Source: an uncultured Pseudomonadales bacterium (GTDB taxonomy: Bacteria > Pseudomonadota > Gammaproteobacteria > Pseudomonadales > Pseudohongiellaceae). Taken from it: a DNA stretch of 62,249 nt. Below are positions 39,909 to 49,282 of this stretch, in pieces; position 1 is the stretch's first letter, and each line of letters begins with the position of its first letter. The stretch spans positions 1 through 62,249 of the forward strand of contig CAMYOK010000016.1 in the NCBI GenBank assembly GCA_947259995.1, written 5' to 3'. A model generated the notes under the pieces. It was not told where the DNA came from. It searched no databases and saw only the letters and a program-made list of their open reading frames with translations. The translations under genes were made by a program, and so were the position numbers.

Positions 39909-41045
39909 TTAATCCGTTGCGATGATATCCGGATGTCGATTCGCGACTCGTTCTGCTTCGGCACTCAATTTGGCTGCCACTCTGGCGCGCACCATGGCCT
40001 CTAATTCATCCACTAGAGTGGCGTTATCAATCTTGTGATGAGGTTTACCCTCAACGTAGACGAGGTTGTTGGGGCTAGCACCTGTCAGGCCTATCTCCGC
40101 CACCTTCGCCTCACCCGGTCCATTCACGATGCAGCCGATCACGGCAACATCCACCGGAGTGATAATGTCCTCAAGCCTGGACTCGAGTTGATTGACCACG
40201 CCAATCACATCGAAGTTCTGCCGCGAACAACTCGGGCAAGCCACTAAGTTGACACCCTTGCTGCGAATCCCAAGACTCTTGAGGATATCAAAGCCGACTT
40301 TGATCTCCTCGACAGGGTCTGCCGCGAGAGAGATACGAATCGTGTCACCAATGCCTTCCATTAGTAGCGCACCGAGCCCAATCGCGGATTTCACAGTGCC
40401 CGAACGTAGGCCGCCGGCTTCAGTGATGCCCAAATGTAAAGGCTGATCGATTTGCGAGGCAAGCTTGCGGTAGGCCTCCAAGGTCATGAATATTTCCGAC
40501 GCTTTGAGGCTGAGCTTAAAATTCTGAAAATCGTATCTGTCGAGAATATCAATCTGCGTTAACGCGGACTCGACCATTGCATCGGCAGTAGGCTCTGGGT
40601 ATTTACGCAATATTACTTTGCCTAAGGAGCCAGCATTGACGCCAATGCGTAACGGGATGCCTTTGTCTTTGGCCGCATCGATCACCATGCGGATTTTCTT
40701 TTCACTACCGATATTGCCTGGGTTAATGCGCAAACAGTCGACGCCGTATTCGGCAACTTTCAAGGCGATCTTATAATCAAAATGGATGTCGGCCACTAGG
40801 GGCACTTTCGCCTGTTGACGAATCGCATGAAAAGCATCTGCTGCTTCCATAGTGGGCACAGAGACACGCACGATGTCGGCACCAGCACGCTCTAAACGCT
40901 GTATTTGTGCCACTGTTTCAGCAACATTACAGGTTTCCGTATTGGTCATACTTTGAACAGTGATAGGAGCATCGCCGCCTACAGGCACGTTTCCTACCAT
41001 TATCTGCCGCGTTTTGCGGCGTTCAATCACTGTTTTTGAACTCAT
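39909..41045 (-). CDS. ispG: 4-hydroxy-3-methylbut-2-enyl diphosphate synthase
   Basis: IspG is the penultimate enzyme of the MEP isoprenoid route and binds a [4Fe-4S] cluster. The 378-residue protein has TIM-barrel motifs ([26 protein letters not shown]) and the cluster ligands [10 protein letters not shown] plus [10 protein letters not shown] with Glu. It is in the normal rodZ-ispG-hisS order. Confidence 0.97.
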   Translation of the reverse strand: MSSKTVIERRKTRQIMVGNVPVGGDAPITVQSMTNTETCNVAETVAQIQRLERAGADIVRVSVPTMEAADAFHAIRQQAKVPLVADIHFDYKIALKVAEYGVDCLRINPGNIGSEKKIRMVIDAAKDKGIPLRIGVNAGSLGKVILRKYPEPTADAMVESALTQIDILDRYDFQNFKLSLKASEIFMTLEAYRKLASQIDQPLHLGITEAGGLRSGTVKSAIGLGALLMEGIGDTIRISLAADPVEEIKVGFDILKSLGIRSKGVNLVACPSCSRQNFDVIGVVNQLESRLEDIITPVDVAVIGCIVNGPGEAKVAEIGLTGASPNNLVYVEGKPHHKIDNATLVDELEAMVRARVAAKLSAEAERVANRHPDIIATD

Positions 41046-41052
41046 GATCTAT

Positions 41053-42081
41053 TTATAACCCAATAGTCAGTCTTGCTGAATTGTCGATGCGAATACTCGA
41101 TCTAAAATCGATATCGGCGCCATTCAAACTCAATTCTGAATTCGAGGCATCACCGAGTAATACATTAAAAGGGGCAGTGCCACTAATACGCAGCACATCT
41201 CCTGCCACTCGCACATCACGGTATAATTGTACGTCATTGGCATCGTCTACTTGCACCATGCTCTCACCCGTAAAACGAATCTGCACGGTATCTTCACCCT
41301 CACCTTCTATGGTGATCAGGCGTTCTGGAATTTGTGGCGGAACTTCGACTGCGTTCACCGCTGTTTCGGGCATTTCTTCAACGGCCGTCTCAACATTGTC
41401 CGCATCCGATACTACTGCGCTCTGCTCAGTTGCCTGTGCCGTTTCTTCAACTGCGGGGCTCTCAAGATCAACGTCGCTGTCTTCAATATTGACATTGTCC
41501 TCTAGCACGATGGGTTCGCTGACTGACGCACTAATACTTGGTGTAGATGGAACCTCACGCGTCGTGGCAATGTTCGCCAAAGTCGTATCCGCAGGGCCGA
41601 CCGATCGGGTAGCCGAGGGCCGCGTGGTGGCGGGTGCAGCATTTGCAGTCTGCCCCGTTTCCGAACTGCCCGTGCTGAAATACCACAGGACGATCGCGAT
41701 CACTACAAAGGCGATACCGGACACGATAATCCATGGCATGTTCTTATTGCGTTGACGACGCCTTCTGGTGTCTGACTCCATCTCGGCGCTTTCACGCTGA
41801 TTGGTATAATCGTTGTATACATTGATGACGATACTAGGCTCTAACCCCAACAAGTTCGAATAGGAGCGCAAATACCCTTTGATGAACACATCGCCAGGAA
41901 GCTTATTGTGCGCATCGGTTTCAAGAGCACGCACATAGTGCATGGTAATATGCAGCTTATCGGCAACCTCTTGCACACTTAATCCGAGCGCCTCACGCTT
42001 ATTGCTAAGCAGCTGGCCAGGCCCTACATCCAAGGTCTCTTGCTGTTCTTCTTCTATTTCTTCTAATACTTCACTATTCAT
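41053..42081 (-). CDS. rodZ: cytoskeletal protein RodZ
   Basis: RodZ links MreB to the membrane for rod shape. The 342-residue protein has a cytosolic HTH (VQEVADKLHITMHYVRALE), one transmembrane helix (about 115-133, MPWIIVSGIAFVVIAIVLWYF), a long acidic Ser/Thr-rich periplasmic linker, and a C-terminal DUF4115 beta domain (LLGDASNSELSLNGADIDF). It overlaps the end of pilW by four bases (ATGA). Confidence 0.95.
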   Translation of the reverse strand: MNSEVLEEIEEEQQETLDVGPGQLLSNKREALGLSVQEVADKLHITMHYVRALETDAHNKLPGDVFIKGYLRSYSNLLGLEPSIVINVYNDYTNQRESAEMESDTRRRRQRNKNMPWIIVSGIAFVVIAIVLWYFSTGSSETGQTANAAPATTRPSATRSVGPADTTLANIATTREVPSTPSISASVSEPIVLEDNVNIEDSDVDLESPAVEETAQATEQSAVVSDADNVETAVEEMPETAVNAVEVPPQIPERLITIEGEGEDTVQIRFTGESMVQVDDANDVQLYRDVRVAGDVLRISGTAPFNVLLGDASNSELSLNGADIDFRSSIRIDNSARLTIGL

Positions 42082-42857
42082 TGATTTAGGTTCAAATACT
42101 GTTGGAATTCCAATGAGTCTCTGTACAAACTTTCTAGCAACACCGCGTAGATAGCCGCACCCTCTTCGTTGTCAAAGCGTCGCTCTAGCTGTATGCCTAA
42201 TAGCAAGCTGCGTGGCGTTTGCACAACATTAAAAAACTGGCTGCTGGTGACGTACTGTTTGTAGTAGTTCATCGCCTGGGCGAATTCACCCTTTGCAAAT
42301 TTAATCTGTGCCATCTCTAGTGAGGCTGGATAGGCATTGCTATTGAGCTGCAATGCGCGCTCAAAAGCGTACTCGGCGCGCTCCGGTCTCGAAGTGCGCA
42401 AAGCACTAATGCCGAGGTTCACGAATGCACGGTCTCGTGATTCGTATGTGGTGTCGTTAGCAACAGTCTCTAATTGTTGATAAGACTGCTCGTACTCCCC
42501 GATATCATACAAAAACGCTGCATAATTATTGCGTGCTTGGGAGTTACTTGCATCCAACGCTAAGGCGCGTTCAAAGGTTTCCTGCGCTAGCTCTCTGTCG
42601 CCTTCGCGCTGCAGGACTAGCGCCAAAACATTGTAGGCTTGCGAGCTTCGGTCATCGATCGCTAGTGCATTGTTCACGTTACGCCGCGCCGCGTTCATAT
42701 CGCCTGCTTCGAAATAGCCCGTGGCCAATTGCACGAAATCGCGCACGGCACGCTCGTCGGACGGCTCAGTATTAAAGCCACCCGTCGTGGTAGTCACGCA
42801 CGCACTGAGAAGCAAGGCGCTAGTCACTACCGCTATTAATGCTCTAAAAGCCGCCAT
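42078..42857 (-). CDS. pilW: type IV pilus biogenesis lipoprotein PilW/PilF
   Basis: The 259-residue product has a lipobox LLLSACV and TPR repeats (AYNVLALVLQREGDRELAQETF, DIGEYEQSYQQLE). It is the TPR lipoprotein (PilF in Pseudomonas) that supports PilQ secretin assembly; it persists here beside rlmN as usual even though no pilus genes lie in the window. I chose the ATG at 42857 (AGGGTG upstream). A longer frame from 42905 would overlap rlmN. Confidence 0.92.
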   Translation of the reverse strand: MAAFRALIAVVTSALLLSACVTTTTGGFNTEPSDERAVRDFVQLATGYFEAGDMNAARRNVNNALAIDDRSSQAYNVLALVLQREGDRELAQETFERALALDASNSQARNNYAAFLYDIGEYEQSYQQLETVANDTTYESRDRAFVNLGISALRTSRPERAEYAFERALQLNSNAYPASLEMAQIKFAKGEFAQAMNYYKQYVTSSQFFNVVQTPRSLLLGIQLERRFDNEEGAAIYAVLLESLYRDSLEFQQYLNLNQ

Positions 42858-42867
42858 GTTCACCCTT

Positions 42868-44031
42868 TTATTGAACAGTAATACGCTGCGCCGCGGCATC
42901 CGCATAGCGTTGGCTTCGACGCGTGTTGTCCCCGACTTCCCCCACTAACTGCCCACAAGCTGCCCCAATATCATCGGCGCGAGTGGTGCGAACTGTGACG
43001 GTATAACCAGCCTCATGCAGTATTTGCCGAAAATTGCTAATCGACGAGCTACTAGGGCGTTTATAGTCGGACAAGGAAAACGGATTAAACGGTATCAAAT
43101 TGATTTTACATGGAAAGTTTTTCAATAACTCAGCCAATTCACGCGCATGCTGACGGTGATCATTCACCCCCGCAATCAGGGTATATTCAATGACAGCCAC
43201 GCGGCGCTCACCTAGCGTGCTCATATAATCTGAACTGGCGCGCAGTAATTCTTTGATTGGATATTTTTTGTTGATTGGCACTATTTGGCTACGAAGCTCG
43301 TCGTTAGGCGCATGTAGTGAGATCGCCAATGAGGCATCGGTAAAGTCTTTCAGCCTGTCGATCGCAGGCACAACGCCTGACGTGCTGATAGTGACGCGGC
43401 GCTTGGACAAACCATAGGCTTGGTCTTCCATCATTAAGCTTAGAGCGTCCATTACATTGTCAAAGTTCAACAAGGGTTCGCCCATTCCCATCATCACGAT
43501 ATTGCTGATCGGGCGCGGATTTTGCGCAACGCGTGCGCCGGACTCATCCCATTCTGCTGCTGGCTTGACACCAAATCCGGCCAGTTTCTGGTTCGCCCAC
43601 CACAATTGACCAATCACCTCGGCAACAGTCAAATTGCTATTAAAGCCTTGCTTGCCTGTCGCACAAAAGCTGCAGTCCAAGCTGCATCCGGCTTGCGAGG
43701 ATACACACAAGGTGCCTCGTCCTGCCTCTGGGATATAGACCATTTCGACACTGCTGCCGCTGGCCACTTGTACAATCCACTTGCAGGAGCCGTCGTTTGA
43801 ACGCAGCTCCTGAGTGATTAGCGGTAGCTTAATTTCCGCTACCGCTTTCATCTTCTCTCGCAGGGCCTTACTGATATCCGTCATGTCGTCGATTTCAACA
43901 ACGCCACGCTGATGGATCCATTTCAGTGTTTGGCTCGCCCGAAAAGGTTTTTCACCCAGCTCGCTGAAAAACGCCTGCATCTTTGGCAGGGTTAGGCCGA
44001 GTAGGTTAATTTTCTCTTCGTTTGTGCTCAT
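42868..44031 (-). CDS. rlmN: dual-specificity 23S rRNA/tRNA methyltransferase RlmN
   Basis: RlmN is a radical-SAM enzyme that methylates C2 of A2503 in 23S rRNA and A37 in some tRNAs. The 387-residue protein has the cluster motif [44 protein letters not shown] and the conserved active-site cysteine in [10 protein letters not shown]. It lies between ndk and pilW, as in most relatives. Confidence 0.97.
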   Translation of the reverse strand: MSTNEEKINLLGLTLPKMQAFFSELGEKPFRASQTLKWIHQRGVVEIDDMTDISKALREKMKAVAEIKLPLITQELRSNDGSCKWIVQVASGSSVEMVYIPEAGRGTLCVSSQAGCSLDCSFCATGKQGFNSNLTVAEVIGQLWWANQKLAGFGVKPAAEWDESGARVAQNPRPISNIVMMGMGEPLLNFDNVMDALSLMMEDQAYGLSKRRVTISTSGVVPAIDRLKDFTDASLAISLHAPNDELRSQIVPINKKYPIKELLRASSDYMSTLGERRVAVIEYTLIAGVNDHRQHARELAELLKNFPCKINLIPFNPFSLSDYKRPSSSSISNFRQILHEAGYTVTVRTTRADDIGAACGQLVGEVGDNTRRSQRYADAAAQRITVQ

Positions 44032-44063
44032 AAAAGGCTCCGCTTATTGAATTTGAGTGCGCA

Positions 44064-44492
44064 TTAAGCGCGGTCACAAATCTCGTTAGCGTCGAAGAAG
44101 TAAGAGATCTCACGCGCTGCTGATGTCGCAGAGTCAGAGCCGTGCACGGCGTTCGCATCGATTGATACGGCGAAATCTGCACGAATAGTGCCCGCTGCCG
44201 CTTCTGCTGGGTTAGTCGCCCCCATTAGGTCACGGTGCAACGCCACTGCATTTTCACCTTCTAGGACTTGCACGATCACAGGACCAGAGGTCATGAATGC
44301 GATCAGATCAGGGAAGAAGCCACGCTCTTTGTGTTCAGCGTAGAAACCGCCAGCAGTCTCGTCTGTCAGGCGAATCATCTTGGCAGCCACTACTCGTAGG
44401 CCCGCTTTTTCGAAGCGTGAATAGATCTCACCGATCACATTCTTGGCGACGGCATCAGGTTTAATAATGGACAAAGTTCTTTCGATTGGCAT
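44064..44492 (-). CDS. ndk: nucleoside diphosphate kinase
   Basis: Ndk equalises NTP pools by phosphate transfer through a His. The 142-residue protein has [18 protein letters not shown] and the active-site segment [16 protein letters not shown]. It is normal in length. I start at MPIERTLS (44492); an upstream start at 44507 adds five residues. Confidence 0.97.
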   Translation of the reverse strand: MPIERTLSIIKPDAVAKNVIGEIYSRFEKAGLRVVAAKMIRLTDETAGGFYAEHKERGFFPDLIAFMTSGPVIVQVLEGENAVALHRDLMGATNPAEAAAGTIRADFAVSIDANAVHGSDSATSAAREISYFFDANEICDRA

Positions 44493-44608
44493 TGCGTTTA
44501 GCTCCATACCGGTTACTAGTTCAGAAAACCGCGCATTATACGTGGTAATAGCGCGTAATTATACGGGTTTTTAGGAACTTACGCTGAACCGTTTAAAGAG
44601 CCTTTGAC

Positions 44609-45073
44609 CTAGTTCTCTTGGGAAAGTTCAGGCCACAGGGCATCGGCCTTGGCGATGAAAGAGTCTTTGTCTGCAAGCCACGTCTGATTCACCTTGCGAC
44701 TGTAGTTAAGGTATAGCTTGCCGTTATGAATGGTCCACAAGTCAGGCTGCGCACTCACCGCCTCCCCTTCGGCCATCGCATAAGCGCAATAGCCTCCATA
44801 TTGTGGCGCATAGGCGGCCGGGCTTGCCTCAAACAAGGCCAAATGCTCGGCATTTTTGAAGCGCCAAGTCGCGCCCTGATACTCTGTGGTGAAAAACCGA
44901 CTGCCCTCGACCGCCTCGCCCTCTGTGAAATAGGCGACGGTGTCGTAACCGCTGAGCGCAAGAGAGCTAAAGAAACCCGTATAGACAGGGTCGACATCGG
45001 CGGCAGCAGCGAATGGCATACTCATGCAGAGGAATAATACGACAGCAAATACGGGGTTGGGGGCAACTCGCAT
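44609..45073 (-). CDS. exported YHS-domain protein
   Basis: The 154-residue protein has a signal peptide (about 1-25, FAAAAD) and a YHS domain (LSGYDTVAYFTEGEAVEGSRF, WRFKNAEHLALFEASPAAYAPQYGGYCAYAMAEG). YHS proteins bind metal ions in other families; this exported type usually has a conserved GGYCA motif with Cys, and some homologues carry selenocysteine instead. The function is unknown. It occupies the slot where iscU-iscA-hscBA-fdx stands in many relatives, between iscS and ndk. Confidence 0.88.
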   Translation of the reverse strand: MRVAPNPVFAVVLFLCMSMPFAAAADVDPVYTGFFSSLALSGYDTVAYFTEGEAVEGSRFFTTEYQGATWRFKNAEHLALFEASPAAYAPQYGGYCAYAMAEGEAVSAQPDLWTIHNGKLYLNYSRKVNQTWLADKDSFIAKADALWPELSQEN

Positions 45074-45153
45074 GGCCTAAGCTCCTGATTACACGTCTAA
45101 AAATTAACGCTTACAGACACAAGACCCTAGCAGCACCGGCTTGTTACAGCGCG

Positions 45154-46299
45154 CTACCTTAGAGCAACAAGCGCCTTACTAATGCAGGCGATACAGACAT
45201 CAATATCTTGCTCTGTGGTAAACCGCCCCATCGAGATGCGCAGCGCACTCTGCGCTAGCTCATCAGCGAGCCCAATGCCACGCAGCACATAAGAAGGCTC
45301 CATGGTGGCAGAGGTACATGCCGAGCCAGAAGAGACTGCAATTTCACGCAGCGACAACAATAGAGACTCTCCGTCCACACCCGCAAAGGAAAGATTTGCG
45401 ATCCCCGGTACCGTTTGCGTTGCGTGGCCGTTCAATGACACGCCATCAATAGACAACAGTGCGGCCAACAGGCGTTGTCGCAGGCCTAATAAACGTTCGG
45501 ATTCCTCGGCGAGCGCTGCCGCGGCAATCTTAAAAGCATAACCCATCCCGACTATTTGATGTGTCGCCAGTGTGCCAGAACGCATTCCACGCTCATGCCC
45601 ACCACCGTGTATTTGCGCCTCGATATTGGCACGAGGGCTACGACTGACATACAAGGCACCCATGCCTTTGGGCCCATAAATTTTATGGGCGGAAAAGGAC
45701 ATTAAATCGACCTGTAGCACACTCAAATCGATAGCGACTTTGCCTGCACTCTGCGCCGCATCGACATGCAAGAGTATCCCACGTGGACGGGTTATCGCCC
45801 CAATGGCTGCAATGTCGTTAATGCTGCCAAGCTCATTATTCACATGCATTATTGAGACTAGAGTCGTGTCATCGCGCAGCGCTGCCGCCACATCGCTAGG
45901 ATTGATGATGCCGTGAGAATCTGGGCGTAGATAAGTGACTTCAAAACCCTCGCTCTCGAGTTGCGCGAAAGTGTCCAGCACAGCCTTGTGTTCGATGCAG
46001 GAGGTGACTAGGTGACGCCCCTTCGGTTTATGAAAATGCGCAGCGCCTTTGATGGCCAGATTGTCTGACTCCGTCGCACCAGAGGTCCAGACAATTTCAC
46101 GCGGGTCGCAATGCACCAAGTCTGCCACATTACGACGCGCCTCTTCGACTGCCTCTTCGGCTTTCCAACCGATAAGATGTGAGCGCGAGGCTGGATTGCC
46201 GTAATTGCCTTCGAGGGTTAAGCAGCCAAGCATTTGCTCTGCCACCAGCGGGTCGACGGGAGTTGTCGCCGCATAGTCTAAATAGATAGGGTTTTTCAT
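45154..46299 (-). CDS. iscS: IscS-type cysteine desulfurase, C-terminally short
   Basis: The 381-residue protein matches group I desulfurases through nearly all of its length: PLP lysine in [24 protein letters not shown], and the catalytic cysteine in [21 protein letters not shown]. It frees sulfur from cysteine for Fe-S clusters, tRNA thiolation and cofactors. It ends at ISKALVALR, about 20 residues before the E. coli end. The missing tail (SPLWEM...WAHH in E. coli) contacts IscU. No iscU, iscA, hscB, hscA or fdx follows; a YHS gene and ndk come next. I start at [14 protein letters not shown] (46299), behind iscR. A TTG upstream is unlikely. Confidence 0.92.
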   Translation of the reverse strand: MKNPIYLDYAATTPVDPLVAEQMLGCLTLEGNYGNPASRSHLIGWKAEEAVEEARRNVADLVHCDPREIVWTSGATESDNLAIKGAAHFHKPKGRHLVTSCIEHKAVLDTFAQLESEGFEVTYLRPDSHGIINPSDVAAALRDDTTLVSIMHVNNELGSINDIAAIGAITRPRGILLHVDAAQSAGKVAIDLSVLQVDLMSFSAHKIYGPKGMGALYVSRSPRANIEAQIHGGGHERGMRSGTLATHQIVGMGYAFKIAAAALAEESERLLGLRQRLLAALLSIDGVSLNGHATQTVPGIANLSFAGVDGESLLLSLREIAVSSGSACTSATMEPSYVLRGIGLADELAQSALRISMGRFTTEQDIDVCIACISKALVALR

Positions 46300-46352
46300 G
46301 CTCTCTCCATGCTCCAAAGGCGAGAATGGGATTGTCCACTCAAGCCTTGAGC

Positions 46353-46850
46353 CTACTGCAGGAAGGTGGCGGCGATGCGGGCACCGTCTAATTCATGTTG
46401 ATTCAAACCATCACGCCGCTCGTTCTGTTGTAGCGCGATTCGCTTGATGTCGCTGCGTGAGATCAAATCAGCAAGGCTAATGCCCGACAGGAAATCGTGG
46501 ATTTGCTCGCTTAAATCTTGCCATAAATGGTGAGTAAGACAGGTTTCGCCTTGCTGGCAGTTGCCCTGCCCCTGACACTTGGTTGCATCCACTGACTCAT
46601 CGACCGCATCGATGATATGGGCAATTCGAATCGCATGGGCTTTTTTCCCTAATCTATAACCGCCGCCGGGACCACGGATACTGCGGACCAGTTCGCCGCG
46701 ACGCAACTTGGCAAACAATTGTTCTAGATAGGAGAGGGAAATGCCTTGGCGCTCGGAAATATCGGCAAGATTGACCGGCCCTTCATCGCCATGAATGGCG
46801 AGGTCGAGCAGCGCAGTCACAGCGTATCTGCCTTTGGTGGTTAAGCGCAT
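46353..46850 (-). CDS. iscR: Fe-S cluster regulator IscR
   Basis: IscR is the Rrf2-family [2Fe-2S] sensor that controls Fe-S biogenesis. The 165-residue protein has the Rrf2 winged helix ([21 protein letters not shown]) and the cluster ligands C-x5-C-x5-C-x2-H in [19 protein letters not shown]. It lies 50 or so bases ahead of iscS in the same direction. A type-1 IscR site overlaps its promoter region (46894-46918), so it probably represses itself when holo. Confidence 0.97.
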   Translation of the reverse strand: MRLTTKGRYAVTALLDLAIHGDEGPVNLADISERQGISLSYLEQLFAKLRRGELVRSIRGPGGGYRLGKKAHAIRIAHIIDAVDESVDATKCQGQGNCQQGETCLTHHLWQDLSEQIHDFLSGISLADLISRSDIKRIALQQNERRDGLNQHELDGARIAATFLQ

Positions 46851-46893
46851 GCGGCCAGTCTCTTTGTAGGCTTAAAGTGCTGGAAAGTATGAA

Positions 46894-46918
46894 ATACCTA
46901 AGTGATTTAGTCAACTAT
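46894..46918. promoter_or_regulatory. type-1 IscR binding site
   Basis: A 25-base stretch with left half ATACCTAAGT, spacer GATTT and right half AGTCAACTAT agrees with the type-1 IscR consensus (ATASYYGACTRWWWYAGTCRRSTAT) at 23 of 25 positions. It lies about 45 bases upstream of the iscR start and 70 bases upstream of the divergent PHP gene, so it may control both. Confidence 0.85.
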
Positions 46919-46987
46919 TACACAAGCTCAACGGTTTACTCAACACTCCCGAAGGTTTACCCTTTGCGCCCGATATGGAGCCTTTCA

Positions 46988-47839
46988 ATGCTTGCTGACT
47001 TGCACTCCCACACTTATTATTCCGATGGCGAGCTCGCCCCACAGGCCTTAGTCGAGCGCGCGGCGGCCAACAATGTCGATTTTTTGGCCATCACCGACCA
47101 CGACACGACAGCCGCATTCGAGCACCTCGAGCTCAGCAATATCCCCGATTCATTACAGGTCATTCATGGCGTCGAGGTCTCGTGCCTTTGGGAGAGCAAA
47201 GAGATCCACATTGTTGGAATTGGCATCGATATCAACAACGCCCCCTTGCAAGCATTGCTCAAACGCCAACAAACGCTTCGCCTTGAACGTGCCGTGCAAA
47301 TAGATCGACGCCTACAGCTCGCGGGCCATACCGGCCTGATGCGCTATTTGGAACAACAGCCCTGCCAGGCTATTAGTCGCAATCACATCGCGCAATTTCT
47401 CATCGACGGCGGCATCGCACGCAGTAAAGACCATGCCTTTAAGTCGTATCTTGGGGACAAGGGCAAATACACTGCCGCCGCACAATGGTGTGAAATCCCC
47501 GCAGCAGTCCAAGCCCTACACAACGCAGGGGGGATCGCCATTCTTGCCCACCCCAATCGCTACCCTTTGAATAAGGTGAAGCTGCGCCGGCTCATCAACG
47601 AGTTTGCGCAATGTGGCGGGCAAGGCTTAGAAGTGAGTTATTCGAATCTGGATTCTGACAGGATGGCACACATGGCAACGCTGTGCATTGAGAATAAGCT
47701 CTGGGCATCGACGGGGTCGGATTTCCACACACCAAGAAATCAGTGGATGGATGTAGGAAGGTTTAGACACCTGCCGGCGCATTGCGCAGACAAGGCGATA
47801 TGGCTGCACCCCGATTGGCCAGGGCGCAGACCCATCTAG
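46988..47839 (+). CDS. rnm: PHP-domain phosphoesterase, RNase AM/TrpH type
   Basis: The 283-residue protein starts MLADLHSHTYYSDGELAP (the first metal site of PHP domains), with ITDHDTTAAFEHL, GVEVSC, and late HPNRYPL and GSDFHTP metal ligands. The E. coli homologue (Rnm/YciV/TrpH) is a 5'-3' exonuclease on 5S rRNA ends and RNA fragments and also a 3',5'-nucleoside bisphosphate phosphatase. I use 46988 because the family starts at the metal site; an earlier in-frame ATG at 46877 would include the IscR site in the coding region, which argues against it. It is divergent from iscR. Confidence 0.88.
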   Translation: MLADLHSHTYYSDGELAPQALVERAAANNVDFLAITDHDTTAAFEHLELSNIPDSLQVIHGVEVSCLWESKEIHIVGIGIDINNAPLQALLKRQQTLRLERAVQIDRRLQLAGHTGLMRYLEQQPCQAISRNHIAQFLIDGGIARSKDHAFKSYLGDKGKYTAAAQWCEIPAAVQALHNAGGIAILAHPNRYPLNKVKLRRLINEFAQCGGQGLEVSYSNLDSDRMAHMATLCIENKLWASTGSDFHTPRNQWMDVGRFRHLPAHCADKAIWLHPDWPGRRPI

Positions 47840-47843
47840 AGGC

Positions 47844-48236
47844 TTAAGACGTGCGACGCTTAAGTGATGCCACTAGTCCCTTGAATAGGTCCATCAGTGT
47901 TTCATGCTTATAGTCGGTGAACTCACCGGCATCCATAAACATGCCGTGCTCTTCACACGCCTCGTACTCAAGATGCGGTTGACGCTTGTCTGTCAGTTTG
48001 CTCATGTTCTTGCCACAGCGCGGGCATTGAATATCGCGAACACGATTGTAAGTCTTTCCGATACGCGGATCGCCGCTATCTAGAAAGTCGGACATCCAAG
48101 ACGATTTCAGTTGCTCAGCTTCACCGTTGTCAAACCACAAACCTTTACAACTAGTGCACTGATCGATTGTGACTTTACCATGCAGAACTTCTACGTCTCG
48201 TTCTGCCATCTTGGCATTGCATTTAGGACAGTCCAT
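47844..48236 (-). CDS. zinc-ribbon (zf-TFIIB type) protein
   Basis: The 130-residue protein has a classic pair of CxxC sites (MDCPKCNAKM and DQCTSCKGLWFDNGEAEQL), the zf-TFIIB form found in bacteria, and a second ribbon (QCPRCGKNM, EACEEHGMFMDAGE). It is cytosolic, and no role is known. It is convergent with the PHP gene, four bases apart. Confidence 0.88.
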   Translation of the reverse strand: MDCPKCNAKMAERDVEVLHGKVTIDQCTSCKGLWFDNGEAEQLKSSWMSDFLDSGDPRIGKTYNRVRDIQCPRCGKNMSKLTDKRQPHLEYEACEEHGMFMDAGEFTDYKHETLMDLFKGLVASLKRRTS

Positions 48237-48470
48237 CTTTTTCTCCTTAATCCACTACATTTTGTTATTGGGACTATGCATCATTTTGAGGCATTACCAA
48301 GCGCGTTTTCTATGGCCTTTGACGGCCGCACAATCTTGGAACTGCTAACACTTGGTATTTTATAAGATAAACGCTATGGATACCAACAATGTGTTCAGTT
48401 CAGGTTCACCTACCTCGCGCCATTATTAAGACCAAGGACAACGACTTCCCAAGTAGGAGAACCCACGCCG
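48237..48470. other. intergenic region without a recognised gene
   Basis: This divergent gap (234 bases) must hold the promoters of the zinc-ribbon gene and of the secreted repeat protein at 48471. An AGTAGGAG ribosome site for the latter lies near its end. No repeat or RNA was recognised. Confidence 0.5.
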
Positions 48471-49277
48471 ATGAAAACTATCGCCGCACTATTACTGATA
48501 AGCATTATCAGCCCCAAAATATTCGCCGCCTCTACTGGGTCGGACAACTTCAGCACCGCTTGCGCCACTGTTGAGTTCATGGCCAAAATGGTAGCGGTAA
48601 ACCTATTAATTCCGGGCAATCATGACAACATAGGCGAGCTCGAAGAGATGCAAGGTTCACTCAAAGAGCTTAATCGCCGCGTATGCCAATCAGTATTATT
48701 GACAGAGAATACGCGTTACAAATCTTCTTATGCTAACGGCACACGCATCTCGCGCGATCTATACAAAAGTGCCTGGTATTTTCCAAACGGGCAGTTATTT
48801 ATGGCCCAGCCCGGCGAAGATGTCAGCATCTATTATCCTAACGGTCGGATAATGAGCTACCACTGGACTCATGGCGGAGAAGCCGTATTCTGGCCAAACG
48901 GGCAAATAGCGACGTTTCGCTTGCGCTATACAAACGAGACATGGTACTACCCAGGCGGGCAAATCATCACTTATGAAGCTGGTGTGCAAGGTGGTCGGTG
49001 GTTCTACCCCTTTGCGCGATTAGACGGAGGCATCGGGCAAGAAGTTATTGCCAGCAATTGGGGCTACGAGGATGAAGACTTCAATTATCTGAACTTCGAT
49101 AGCCGTGGCAATCCCTATATGAGTCGCGAACGCATTCGCCGCAAACTAACGCTTAGCGACAGCGACCTATTAGATGTCACGGGAGTGTTATTGCTAATCA
49201 CAAGGCTCTATCAAGTGGAGGACGACGCGCGGCAATTTGTGCCAGCCGACGCCAATATCACTGGGCCGGCTTGGTAA
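48471..49277 (+). CDS. secreted protein with Y/W-P-N-G repeats, unknown role
   Basis: The 268-residue product has a signal peptide (about 1-19, KIFAAS). From about residue 80 it shows consecutive repeats of 14-17 residues, each with an aromatic pair then P-N/G-G: SSYANGTRI, WYFPNGQLF, IYYPNGRIM, VFWPNGQIA, WYYPGGQII. They resemble MORN-type beta repeats, which in other proteins bind membranes or act as scaffolds. It has three or four cysteines, one in an early ACATVEFMAKM segment. I do not recognise a family. It stands alone with a good AGGAG ribosome site and is convergent with the ECF operon. Confidence 0.75.
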   Translation: MKTIAALLLISIISPKIFAASTGSDNFSTACATVEFMAKMVAVNLLIPGNHDNIGELEEMQGSLKELNRRVCQSVLLTENTRYKSSYANGTRISRDLYKSAWYFPNGQLFMAQPGEDVSIYYPNGRIMSYHWTHGGEAVFWPNGQIATFRLRYTNETWYYPGGQIITYEAGVQGGRWFYPFARLDGGIGQEVIASNWGYEDEDFNYLNFDSRGNPYMSRERIRRKLTLSDSDLLDVTGVLLLITRLYQVEDDARQFVPADANITGPAW

Positions 49278-49282
49278 GGAGT

